A stretch of 64,000 bases of DNA, from contig CM055739.1 of the NCBI GenBank assembly GCA_029465975.1, positions 12,973,289 to 13,037,288 on the forward strand, written 5' to 3'. The notes beneath the pieces are model-generated. The model searched no databases. It was given only the letters and a program-made list of their open reading frames with translations, and was not told the DNA's origin. The DNA is from Dallia pectoralis. Taxonomy: Eukaryota; Chordata; Actinopteri; Esociformes; Umbridae. The position numbers and the translations under genes were made by a program. Positions 11,883-21,860 of this stretch are shown piece by piece. Position 1 is the stretch's first letter, and every line of letters begins with the position of its first letter.

Positions 11883-12594
11883 CAGTGGTGTTGTGGTGCG
11901 TATACGCAGGTATACGGCGTATGCCCACCTCTGAGGAGAGGGATTTACAGTAGGCTATACCCACCTCCAAAAAGATGACTGACCGTATAGGCCTACCCAA
12001 CTCTAATTAATCAGATTCAGTAGCCATCAATCTACAGGGCTTGGATTTCGTTGCGGGATTGCGGGGATTGCCCAAGGTTAGTTTTTATAGTGCGAGAAAA
12101 TCCCGCACAAATATATTTGCTTCATCTCAGACCGTGGTTGGATATTCGATATTGGATATTCAACGGATAGTCGGAGCCCGAGATCAGGTCCGGTTTTCCC
12201 GCAAGCAGCCACACTACACCACGGTGATCGACCGACAGAAACCTCCGTGTGTGCAAATAGTTAGGGACCGTGAATAAAGTACAAGTCTCAACGTTATTAA
12301 TTCAATAGCTGTTTACCCATTTGGCCTTGAAACTTCAAATCACTTTCAGATTGTTTTATAGAGGACACCCACATTTGTAGCTTTGATTTTTTTTTTAAGG
12401 AAATTGTGTATAAGAGACGTTTAATAAACATTTAAAAATTGTAAAAATCGATCTTTTTTTGTGAAATCACTTGAAAACCTTAATTTACTTTGATATTGTG
12501 TGTGCTCTCGTTTGTGTCCATGGCGTGCTGACCAAGGCGCGTGATTGAGATCTCTAAATTCACAGTATACCCACTAGACACCACTACAGCACTG
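11883..12594. mobile_element. Possible second element nested in the hAT
   Basis: The ends look like imperfect inverted repeats. The left is cagtggtgttgtggtg, followed soon by caggtatac. The right, read on the other strand, is cagtgctgtagtggtg, followed by gggtatac. The flanking octamers (gattatca and gatacata) agree at only 5 of 8 positions, so a target duplication is not secure. The interior has one 78-codon open frame (12041-12277) that I do not recognise. It may be a hAT MITE, or simply part of the outer element. Confidence 0.45.
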
Positions 12595-12875
12595 GATACA
12601 TATATTCAGTTTTTGCTAGTCTGAAATAGTCTAAAATAGTGTTTAAAACGTACTTTCTGTTTTGTGTTTGTATAGACCATAACGCATAAAAGGGCATTAA
12701 TGGGAACATTAAAGAACGTTCTTTAAAAAAGTAACTGAAAAAGTACTTTTAACAGTAATGCATTACTTTTTGGTGTAAGTAATCAAAAAAGTAATTGAGT
12801 TACTTTTTGAACAAAGTAACTAGTAACTGTAACTAGTTACTATTTCTTAGTAACTAGCACAACACTGGTCTTCAC

Positions 12876-13960
12876 GTAACTGTTCAACATTCATTTCGTT
12901 AACCTACATTTATTGTACATCCTAAGTCATTGACCCCAGAAACCGCAGTTTGACAGTGATTTCCCTCTCACAGCTGCGAGGTAAAACATCAATGGCCGCT
13001 CAATTGTAAAACGTCATGAATTGTGTGCTTAGAATGAACCATTCCAGGTTGGCATTGTCCAGTCTTACACAATCCATTCATTTAAGGGCCACGGTCTCCC
13101 TAACTACAATGAAGCATCCAATGCAAACTGAAATCCATGTGGAGAAAATCTGAAATGAGAGCAACGAAACCAACAAAAATTACAGTAACATTAAGTTCCT
13201 GCTTCCCGTTGGCTTCATTCGCCTCGTTAATCAAATGGACTATATGGCAAACGACAGTAGAACAAAGAGAGGCATTTACATTTGACCAGAGAAAGGCAGC
13301 AGACAGAGAAAGACAGATCGTATATCTTCAAGATAGATAGAGGGGGGGGGGGCACGAAGGCAGGATAGGAGTTGACAAAAATGACAGAGATGAGAGACAT
13401 CGTTGAGCCGAGACCCCAGAGGTTGACTGAGCCTGTAGACGTTCTCCCTCATACGTATATCTGAGGTTGGACATGACTTGTGTCACCTACGGATACGTCG
13501 GGACTGCAGAACGGCCAAGTCAGTCATTTTCACTCAAATAAATAAAATAATTTTACATTGAAATACCCTGATCATTTTATGATTTCCAAATTAAAATGTA
13601 GTTCAACCCGAGCAGGGTTAGAAAATGTAAAAATCATGAAGTGTCTCCCAAACTCGTTTTACCTATTGCTCGCATTCCACAACAAATGTGTTAGAAAAAA
13701 CATTCATCACACCCCAGCTACGTGTGTGTGTGTGTGCACGTCTCAGACTGCATTATAGAACGCTTGTGCCAGAACACGTGCCCGAGATCCAAAACATTTG
13801 TCTCTGGTAGCTCGGACAGATACTACATTATACATGAACAGCATCGTAGCACATTTCGATTCAGTCGCCAGATAGGAACTTCACAGATCTTTTTTTTCTT
13901 CTGAGCCTTTTGAATCTCTACTTTACGAGGAAAAACTCTGGGCTTTGTTTGTGATTTAAG

Positions 13961-14003
<43 letters not shown>

Positions 14004-14860
14004 GCACGCGTCTACAGGTGAAGGTGTGCTTGCATTTATTTTCATTATAATAATGTGAGCTCCCCTTAAGGCACCATTATCAGCCCTCCTACCCTCCTTC
14101 TGTTCTCCTTCCCTGGTCGCTCCTGCTCCTCCACGAGTGTTTTGATTACCTTGATGGATGTCCAGACGTGTGTGTGTGTGTGTGTGTGTGTGCAACCATG
14201 CCTGTGAGTACAGTAATGTTATTACAATGAGCCTGAACAGGACAGGCTGTGACACAGCGTGACAGGCGGACGAGACGGGAAAACGTCCTCTGAACTCCCA
14301 GGGGGGAGGCCTCGCATGATTGGCTGAGGCGCTCCGGGAGGTGTCAGTTTGAAACCTAGAGGTGAAATCCCTGGGGGGTGGAGGTCAGCTGCGCCGGTGG
14401 AAACAAGCGTTTGCCCCTTAGAGAGGTGTCACCGAAATGTGTTCGATGTTTATGAAGATAGACAAATAAATATATAAGAGCGTGACGTTATTGACAATAT
14501 AGCACAGAAGGAGAACGCCGTGAAGCAAATAATTGCCAGAGGCACTCTGGATGGATCCTGTTAGAGTGGAGTGTGATAATGTTCTTAAACGCATTAAAGA
14601 GGACCCTTTTGCTGCTAGCAAGTTTAGGCAGACAGCCATTACATTGAAACAGCTGTTATTTTCTTCAGTCTTAGTTGTGTTTTATCATTCTTGCTTTTCT
14701 TTTTTTCTCTGAATCTCTCTGTTTTAATCAAACTTTGCATTTCTGCAATTTAAAATGCTCACTGGACCTAAACTAGATAAAGCAATTAAATTTACCGCTT
14801 GATCGAGCATTGACACATTTTTTGAGTGACTTGTAAACTGATGTGTTACACATCTCCTCC
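12876..14860. other. Unique DNA with microsatellites
   Basis: No gene is recognised. The stretch contains a poly-G run (13342-13351), (CT)n at about 13964-14001 and (GT)n at about 14168-14192. Confidence 0.45.
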
Positions 14861-15210
14861 ACCATTCATGCTGGCTAGCAGTGGGGTAAGACACTAGCTA
14901 GCTACTATTCAAGCTGGCTAGCAGTGGGGTAAGACACTAGCTAGCAACCATTCAAGTTGGCTAGCAATGGGGTAAGACACTAGCTAGCAACCATTCAAAC
15001 TGGCTAGCAGTGGGGTAAGACACTAGCTAGCGACCATTCAAGCTGGCTAGCAGTGGGGTAAGACACTAGCTAGCGACCATTCATGCTGGCTAGCAGTGGG
15101 GTTAGACACTGGCTAGCGACCATTCAGACTGGCTAGTAGTGGGGTAAGACACTAGCTAGCAACCATTCAAGCTGGCTAGCAGTGGGGTAAGACACTAGCA
15201 AGCTACCATT
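14861..15210. repeat. 43-bp minisatellite, about 8 units
   Basis: The motif gctggctagcagtggggtaa recurs every 43 bp (14870, 14913 and so on). Each unit also holds gacactagctagc, giving two overlapping CTAGC palindromic words per repeat. The last unit is degenerate. Confidence 0.95.
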
Positions 15211-16260
15211 AGCATGCTGGCTTGCTAGTAAAGTATCATTCAATTGGATAGGGACAGATCAAGTAAACCAAACACATGGGGATATGAAACAATTTCAAAA
15301 TACTGAATTAGGTACTGCTGTCAGTATGAACCCCTATCAACCCCTGGTGACCGAGAGATTCCCACAAGCCCGAGACACAGTCGTCTGGCCATCAAAGTTT
15401 GGTCTTGTCCAAGTTGCTCAGGTCTTCACTCCTGCCAATTTGAACTGTATCCAACATCTAACCTACTCAGACTTTGACACGTGAGCTTGTTAGGAGATGG
15501 CCGTTATATAATTGTTATTTGCTTCACTTACAAGTGTTCATTATGTTTAACGCCTGATGTAAAACACTTAGTTTCTATTAAACGATGTAAGCATGGGAAA
15601 TTTGCTGATGAAAGGTTTAATGTGTTCAAATGAAGTGTAATTATGCTTACTTTTATATGGATTTGTATAGCCGCTGGTTAAAGCTGCTTATATTGTCACA
15701 AGTAATTACATAATGACCAATCAAGTTTGACCGTTATTTCTGATGCAGCACGATCACAAAGATCAATACGTAAAGTGTTTGTTCGTTTGTATGTGTGTTC
15801 GTGTGTTCGTGTATTCGTGTGTCTGTCTGTCTGTCTGTCTGTCTGTGTGTGTGTGTGTGTGTAATCCCTACACAGTGATACAGGCTGTCCAGAGCATGTA
15901 AACATCCTGCTGCGTAAATGCCCTAATCTGTTTCCCTTCCCCAGTAATTACACTGACTAACGAGCTGCCCTGCCGTACATAGAGGGAGAGAGAGATAGCA
16001 GGAGAGTCAGAGATGGTCGAAGGAGAGAGCCAGGACGATGTCGTGGGCCGTGGTGAGACGGATTAAGGGGAAGGGGGAAATGGAGAGAGAAAAAATCAGA
16101 AACCGTAAAGGCAAGGACAAAGAGAATAGGGGACTAATTGGGAAAAGGAGAAGACATGACGTGAAAATGAGCAGGCACTTTCCAGCATGGTTTCAGTGGT
16201 GATGGAGTTAGAGTGGATATAGTGGTGAAGTTGGCAGAAGATGAGGTTTTCCTGGTGCTA
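15211..16260. other. Unique DNA with a TCTG/GT microsatellite
   Basis: The stretch contains a compound tract of (TCTG)n then (GT)n at about 15818-15862 and GA-rich sequence near 15980-16160. No gene is recognised. Confidence 0.45.
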
Positions 16261-17092
16261 GAAGGAGTGATTTAATGGTGGTGGTTGTGGTTGAAGGAGT
16301 GGTTTAATGGTGGTGGTTGTGGTTGAAGGAATGGTTTAATGGTGGTGGTTGTGGTTGAAGGAGCGATTTAATGGTGGTGGTTGTGGTTGAAGGAGTGGTT
16401 TTAATGGTGGTGGTTGTGGTTGAAGGAGTGGTTTTAATGGTGGTGGTTGTGGTTGTAGGAGTGGTTTTAATGGTGGTGGTTGTGGTTGTAGGAGTGGTTT
16501 TAATGGTGGTGGTTGTGGTTGTAGGAGTGGTTTTAATGGTGGTGGTTGTGGTTGAAGGAGTGGTTTAATGGTGGTGGTGGTGGTGGAAGGAGTGGTTTAA
16601 TGGTGGTGGTTGTGGTTGAAGGAGTGATTTAATGGTGGTGGTTGTGGTAGAAGGAGTGGTTTAATGGTGGTGGTTGTGGTTGAAGGAGTGGTTTTAATGG
16701 TGGTGGTTGTGGTTGAAGGAGTGGTTTTAATGGTGGTGGTTGTGGTTGAAGGAGTGGTTTTAATGGTGGTGGTTGTGGTTGAAGGAGTGGTTTTAATGGT
16801 GGTGGTTGTGGTAGAAGGAGTGGTTTAATGGTGGTGGTTGTGGTTGAAGGAGTAGTTTTAATGGTGGTGGTTGTGGTTGAAGGAGTGGTTTTAATGGTGG
16901 TGGTTGTGGTTGTAGGAGTGGTTTTAATGGTGGTGGTTGTGGTTGAAGGAGTGGTTTTAATGGTTGTGGTTGTGGTAGAAGGGGTGATTTAGTGGTGGTG
17001 GTTGTGGTTGAAGGAGTGGTTTAATGGTGGTGGTTGTGGTAGAAGGGGTGATTTAGTGGTGGTGGTTGTGGTAAAAGTAGTGATTTAGTGGT
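16261..17092. repeat. 32/33-bp G-rich minisatellite, about 25 units
   Basis: Units share aatggtggtggttgtggttg followed by aaggagtggtt. Two length classes alternate, with two or three T before 'aatgg' (32 and 33 bp). The plus strand has almost no cytosine over 830 bp. A 65-residue V/G-rich open frame here is a by-product. Confidence 0.94.
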
Positions 17093-18393
17093 GTGCGTAT
17101 TCGTAAATGCTTGTGTTTGTTCATACGTGTGCTTGTGTGCATACGTGAGTGTGTATGTGTGTGTGAGGGGGGGGGGGACTAGAGATGCATTTTGAGGGCA
17201 GCTGTCCGAAGCGACCAGCTCCATCTGTGAGGAGCTGATCTGCCAGGACACTAATCAGGCAATCCATCTCCTCTCTACCTGTCACCCGTTATTACCCTGT
17301 GAGTCAGTCTCTAACAGACACACACATACACATCTGCAAAAACACCCATACGCAAACGAACACAATCTCACAGATAAGAACACACTCACGGCCCACAATG
17401 AAATACGCCCTAACCCATTTAAATCCACATACCAGTTGAAACGTAACACGTCACTCAACCACAAACGACCACTAACACACTCTAGAAGCGAACACTATTA
17501 ACTATAACATCCGACTAGTCAACTAATTAGGACTTCTAGCGGTGTGTTCAGAAGAGTCACAACAGAACATTGTTAAATTAGATGTTTGTCAAAGACCCTA
17601 AATTGTCAACGCGTACCATTAAAACCCGCCACTGTGGGGCGCTATAACAACCAAGCAGACTGTCACCTTGCTGGGGCTTCAGGATTGGTTGACAAGAGTT
17701 GTTGTTGTTTAATTGCAGAGTAAAAGTTGCCGCTGTCCATCATCTTACATGACGCACGATTAAACATGAGCCTTTCTGAACACTTTTTTTTCGGACACAT
17801 TTATATACTGGATTAGCTTCTAGACAAATGCATACTGGAACTCTGAATGGAACAAATCTAACCCATTAGCTGACATGTTCACCAACGCGTTGTACATACA
17901 TTTATCGAAATCAGCGTGTTCTGTTCTATGTTTTCAACGCAGGGCATGCTGGGAGCTTGTGGATGTCGTGAACCCACCTATTTATTTGGTTCGCGACAGT
18001 TAAGTCACTGTGATCTTGAAAGCACGTCTACGAGACCCAGATAAATAAATAATCTTTATTTTTGTGGAGCAGCAGCAACAATGCAGCAGCGTAAGGCCTA
18101 CTTTGTGATTACTCAAGTGGGATTCCAATATGTTATGCTGTTTACGCTGAATAACATTCAGAATATTTCCTTTTCAGTTATATAATAAAAGCCTGCCAAA
18201 ATGCAATACATGTTAAATCCTCATAGTGCAAATTGTTATTTGATGCAGATGCAGACGATTGGTGGGTGGCATACATCATACTTATGTTAACCAAAGAAAA
18301 CGGCGTGAAATACATGTAATAGATTAAAAAAGGTCAGTATGACATTTCTGACACTCAACAATTGTTATGCAAGACTCCATATGCTTCATTTAT
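17093..18393. other. Unique DNA, no gene seen
   Basis: The stretch begins with a GT tract and a G-run (17150-17178). It contains a CAG-rich word near 18067-18091 and the word gggcatgctgggagct at 17943-17958. No coding region is recognised. Confidence 0.4.
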
Positions 18394-19107
18394 TGAGATA
18401 CAGAGTCTCTAGACTATTGGGATAACACCAGTAGAGGTCTCTAGACTATTGGGATAACACCAGTAGAGGTCTCTAGACTATTGGGATAACACCAGTAGAG
18501 GTCTCTAGACTATTGGGATAACACCAGTAGAGGTCTCTAGACTATTGGGATAACACCAGTAGAGGTCTCTAGACTAATGAGATACACCCCAGTATAGGTC
18601 TCTAGACTATTGGGATACACCCCAGTAGAGGTCTCTAGACTATTGGGATAACACCAGTAGAGGTCTCTAAAATAATGAGATACACCCCAGTATAGGTCTC
18701 TAGACTATTGGGATACACCCCAGTAGAGGTCTCTAGACTATTGGGATACACCCCAGTAGAGGTCTCTAGACTATTGAGTACACCCCAGTATAGGTCTCTA
18801 GACTATTGGGATACACCCCAGTAGAGGTCTCTAGACTATTGAGTACACCCCAGTATAGGTCTCTAGACTATTGGGATACACCCCAGTAGAGGTCTCTAGA
18901 CTATTGAGTACACCCCAGTATAGGTCTCTAGACTATTGGGATACACCCCAGTAGAGGTCTCTAGACTATTGAGTACACCCCAGTATAGGTCTCTAGACTA
19001 TTGGGATACACCCCAGTAGAGGTCTCTAGACTATTGGGATACACCCCAGTATAGGTCTCTAGACTATTAAGATACATCCTAAAATATGTCAATTTAGACT
19101 ATTGAGA
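18394..19107. repeat. 32-bp minisatellite, about 22 units
   Basis: The shared core is gtctctagactattgggata. Two unit types occur: 'aacaccagtagag' units fill the left third. In the right part 'acaccccagtatag' and 'acaccccagtagag' units alternate, giving a two-unit super-repeat of about 62 bp (18730-19020). The units at the right edge are degenerate. Confidence 0.95.
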
Positions 19108-19111
19108 TGCC

Positions 19112-19283
19112 TTCTGACCAATTGGACAGCTGGCTTAGCAGTTAGCGCATTGGGGTAGAAACCAAAAGGTTGCAGGGTTGAGTCCTTGAGCTGGTAAACA
19201 ATCTGTGCTTTTGCCCTTGAGCAACCCTACGTGCTCATGTAAACAGCTCTGTATAAGACATCAGCTTACATATTCCTTACAAA
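19112..19283 (+). mobile_element. tRNA-derived SINE remnant
   Basis: A box-A-like word, tggcttagcagttagcgc, lies near 19130. A box-B-like word, gggttgagtcc, follows at about 19173, a spacing consistent with an RNA polymerase III promoter of a tRNA-like head. Downstream, gcccttgagcaaccc and agctctgtataaga match the body of widespread teleost tRNA-SINEs (commonly gcccttgagcaaggc and cgctctggataagagcg). The box B lacks the usual 'TTCGA' core, so transcription is unlikely. The family name is not decided. Confidence 0.75.
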
Positions 19284-19304
19284 ATTACAGTTAAAAGTCT
19301 AGAG

Positions 19305-19608
19305 CAGGGGTGGGCAAACTATGGCCCGCGGGCCGAATCCGGCCCTCGAGGCAATTCCATCAGGCCCACAGTTTTGAGAGGAAGTACAAAATTACTTGGC
19401 AGTCCAATTGTAATGTATCTGAATCTGAATTAAAGTTATTTAGATATAACACACCTCCAGTATATATGTTATGTGTATACATTTTAATTATTGCCCTTTT
19501 CTGGCCCACAAATCTTTTACAATGAACAAATGACATAACAAATGTGGCCCTTCATATAATTTCAACGTGCTGATGTGGCCCCTGAGCTGAAATATCTGCC
19601 CTCACCTG
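19305..19608. mobile_element. hAT MITE of about 304 bp
   Basis: The left end is caggggtgggcaaacta, followed by tggcccgcgggcc. The right end, read on the other strand, is caggtgagggcagatat, followed by a 'ctcaggggcc' word. These are imperfect hAT-type inverted repeats. The flanking octamers gtctagag (19297-19304) and gtgtagag (19609-19616) agree at 7 of 8 positions and fit a hAT target duplication. There is no coding capacity. Similar 'tggcccgcgggcc' ends are known from vertebrate hAT non-autonomous elements. Confidence 0.85.
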
Positions 19609-19725
19609 GTGTAGAGTGTAGAGTGTAGAGTGTAGAGAGTAGAGAGTAGAGAGTAGAGAGTAGAGAGTAGAGAGCAGAGAGTAGAGAGCAGAGTGTAGAG
19701 TGTAGAGTGTAGAGAGTAGAGTGTG
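19609..19725. repeat. 7-bp array starting at the MITE target duplication
   Basis: Heptamers gtgtaga and gagtaga (with gcaga variants) repeat about 16 times, and the first copy is the right-hand target duplication of the MITE. The left-hand flank has only a single gtctagag, so the array exists on one side only. Confidence 0.9.
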
Positions 19726-20297
19726 AGGTCTCTGAAGCACGGACGCTAATAGCACGAGTACTTCAACAACATAGACAAGATGGTAGAATCAAAGGCTTTT
19801 CTGAATGATGTGCTCCTATCAGAGGCCGCCAAATAAAACAGCGTTGATTTGTACGAGGCTTACTCAGAGACCGGCGAGCCCTTGAGGACTGACTGAGAGG
19901 TTATTGCACACGGTATGCTGGGAGAATGCGCCGCCCCGCGTTCCATCTTGTTTGGATCGGTCCTTCCTCCCCTCGCATCTCTGTCTGTCTCTCCTGCTGG
20001 ATCCACTCCGGGGAGATCTTACAAGCAGCCTTCTCCCCTGCAGGCACTGTCCGCGCACACACACACACACACATTTGTGTACGCACATACAATCTGATCT
20101 AGGCACAGTGTTGTGATTACACATTCGATAGATGCCGGCGAAAGATAGTAACGTTAACTAATAAACTCTTTATAATGCCTGGGGTCTGACACACACACAC
20201 ACACACACAGATATTTTAATACACGCAACTTGCATACGCAATTCATACGCATTTTCTCTCTCTTTGATTCACTGACTCACTCACTCTCTTTTAATCG

Positions 20298-20299
<2 letters not shown>
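19726..20299. other. Unique DNA with CA tracts
   Basis: Short CA tracts occur at about 20055-20073 and 20190-20208. No gene is recognised. Confidence 0.45.

Positions 20300-20375
<76 letters not shown>
20300..20375. repeat. (CA)38 microsatellite
   Basis: An uninterrupted run of CA dinucleotides 76 bp long. Confidence 0.97.
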
Positions 20376-20378
<3 letters not shown>

Positions 20379-20833
20379 TGTTTGGGAACCCAGTGGGACT
20401 GCGTCCTATCTGTATGTGTTCTAGCTTATCTCTTATTTAGCAGTGTGTGTCTTGTGTCTCTCCCCTGTCTTGGTGTTTAGCAGGCTAGAGTGCACAATAG
20501 AGCGTGTTCCCGTGTCGGCCCAGGACTTAGCATATATTTACAACCTGAAGGTTACACACTGCTGACCGGCCTAGGGACCCCATCGCCCCATAGCAGATTG
20601 GACAAATTTGATTCCCAGCCAGAAAGAAGGGATTGAGAAGGAGTGAAAGTGAGAGCAAATAAAAGAAAATGAGCGAGTGACAAAGAAAGTAGGGAGGATG
20701 TGTTTGTGTGCGTAACCATGCTTGTGTATTTGTGTATGTGTGTCTGTCTCGACACTCAACTTTCTCAGATCGGTACCCAGATCTGATCAGATCTGGTTCC
20801 CCTCCTCTGTGATCTGTCAGGGGTAAGAGCCAA

Positions 20834-21153
20834 CATCCTCTGGGGCCCACCACCTCACAGCTAGCTCAAAGTGGTCTGGATCTATGTTAGCATTAGCATC
20901 CTCTGGAGCCCACCACCTCACAGCTAGCTCAAAGTGGTCTGGATCTCTGTTAGCATTAGCATCCTCTGGAGCCCACCACCTCACAGCTAGCTCAAAGTGG
21001 TCTGGATCTCTGTTAGCATTAGCATCCTCTGGAGCCCACCACCTCACAGCTAGCTCAAAGTGGTCTGGATCTCTGTTAGCATTAGCATCCTCTGGAGCCC
21101 ACCACCTCACAGCTAGCTCAAAGTGGTCTGGATCTCTGTTAGCATTAGCATCG
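20834..21153. repeat. 63-bp minisatellite, about 5 units
   Basis: Five near-identical 63-bp units contain cctcacagctagctcaaagt and gttagcattagcatc. The period is a multiple of three, so both strands stay open (97 and 130 codons), but the frames hold nothing besides the repeat. The low divergence suggests recent expansion. Confidence 0.95.
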
Positions 21154-21225
21154 CCTTGTCAAGCCCACACATTGTCTGGACAGAGGTTTGAGCTATTCTC
21201 AATGTCTATATTGAGTGTGGTGCAC

Positions 21226-21790
21226 ACATGCGTGTGTGTGTGGGGGGGGAGGGAGAGTGTGTGTATAAAAGTGTGAGTGAAAACTTGTGTTTGCATGTGT
21301 GTGTGTCTGTGCAAGAGAGCGTACGTGTATGACAGGGTGATTGTGTGTTTGTTTGTGTGTGAGAGTGCGTTTGTGAATGCGTATGTGTTTGTGAGAAAGA
21401 CTGTGTGTGTGTGGTGTGAAAACGTATGTGTTTGTGAGAAAGACTGTGTGTGCGTGTGAAACGTATGTGTTTGTGAGAAAGACTGTGTGTGCGTGTGAAA
21501 ACGTATGTGTTTGTGAGAAAGACTGTGTGTGCGTGTGAAAACGTATGTGTTTGTGAGAAAGACTGTGTGTGCGTGTGAAACGTATGTGTTTGTGAGAAAG
21601 ACTGTGTGTGTGTGTGTGTGTGTGTGTGAAAACGTATGTGTTTTCTGAGAGAGAACGAGTATGTGTGCGTGTGAAAGCGGATGTGTGTGTGAGCGAGCTC
21701 GTGTGTGTGTGAGAGAGCGCGTGTGAGAGAATGTGTGTGAAAGCGTATGTGCCAACCAAGGCTAGAGTGCACAATAGAGCGTGTGAGAGC

Positions 21791-21832
<42 letters not shown>

Positions 21833-21860
21833 GTGTGTGAGAGCGCGTGTCCCCCCAGTA
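21226..21860. repeat. GT-rich complex with a 39/40-bp repeat
   Basis: GT-rich throughout. Between about 21405 and 21640 a 39/40-bp unit with cgtatgtgtttgtgagaaag and a 'gactgtgtgtgc' tail repeats about six times. A pure (GT)n tract follows at about 21793-21826. Long minus-strand open frames of H/T/S residues are by-products of the sequence bias. Confidence 0.9.

Larger units (their letters stand above)
11235..12867 (+). mobile_element. hAT-family transposon, internally deleted
   Basis: The element begins cagtgttgggcag and ends in the near inverse (...tagcacaacactg). It is flanked by a perfect 8-bp direct repeat, gtcttcac, at 11227-11234 and 12868-12875, which is the hallmark of hAT insertion. 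Subterminal DNA is rich in short palindromes: gtaacgcgttac occurs twice near the left end, and gtaactagttac-type words occur near the right. Inside is the start of a transposase with a BED zinc finger, but the dimerisation and catalytic parts are missing. The middle may hold a second inserted element (11883-12594). Non-autonomous. The superfamily call is firm. Confidence 0.92.

Noticed and set aside
19112..19200. Functional tRNA gene
   Set aside because: The A and B boxes are only partly kept, no cloverleaf can be drawn with a paired acceptor stem, and the downstream sequence is SINE body.
20817..21276. Frames of 97 and 130 codons with a 21-residue repeat
   Set aside because: They are a consequence of the 63-bp period, seen on both strands at once.
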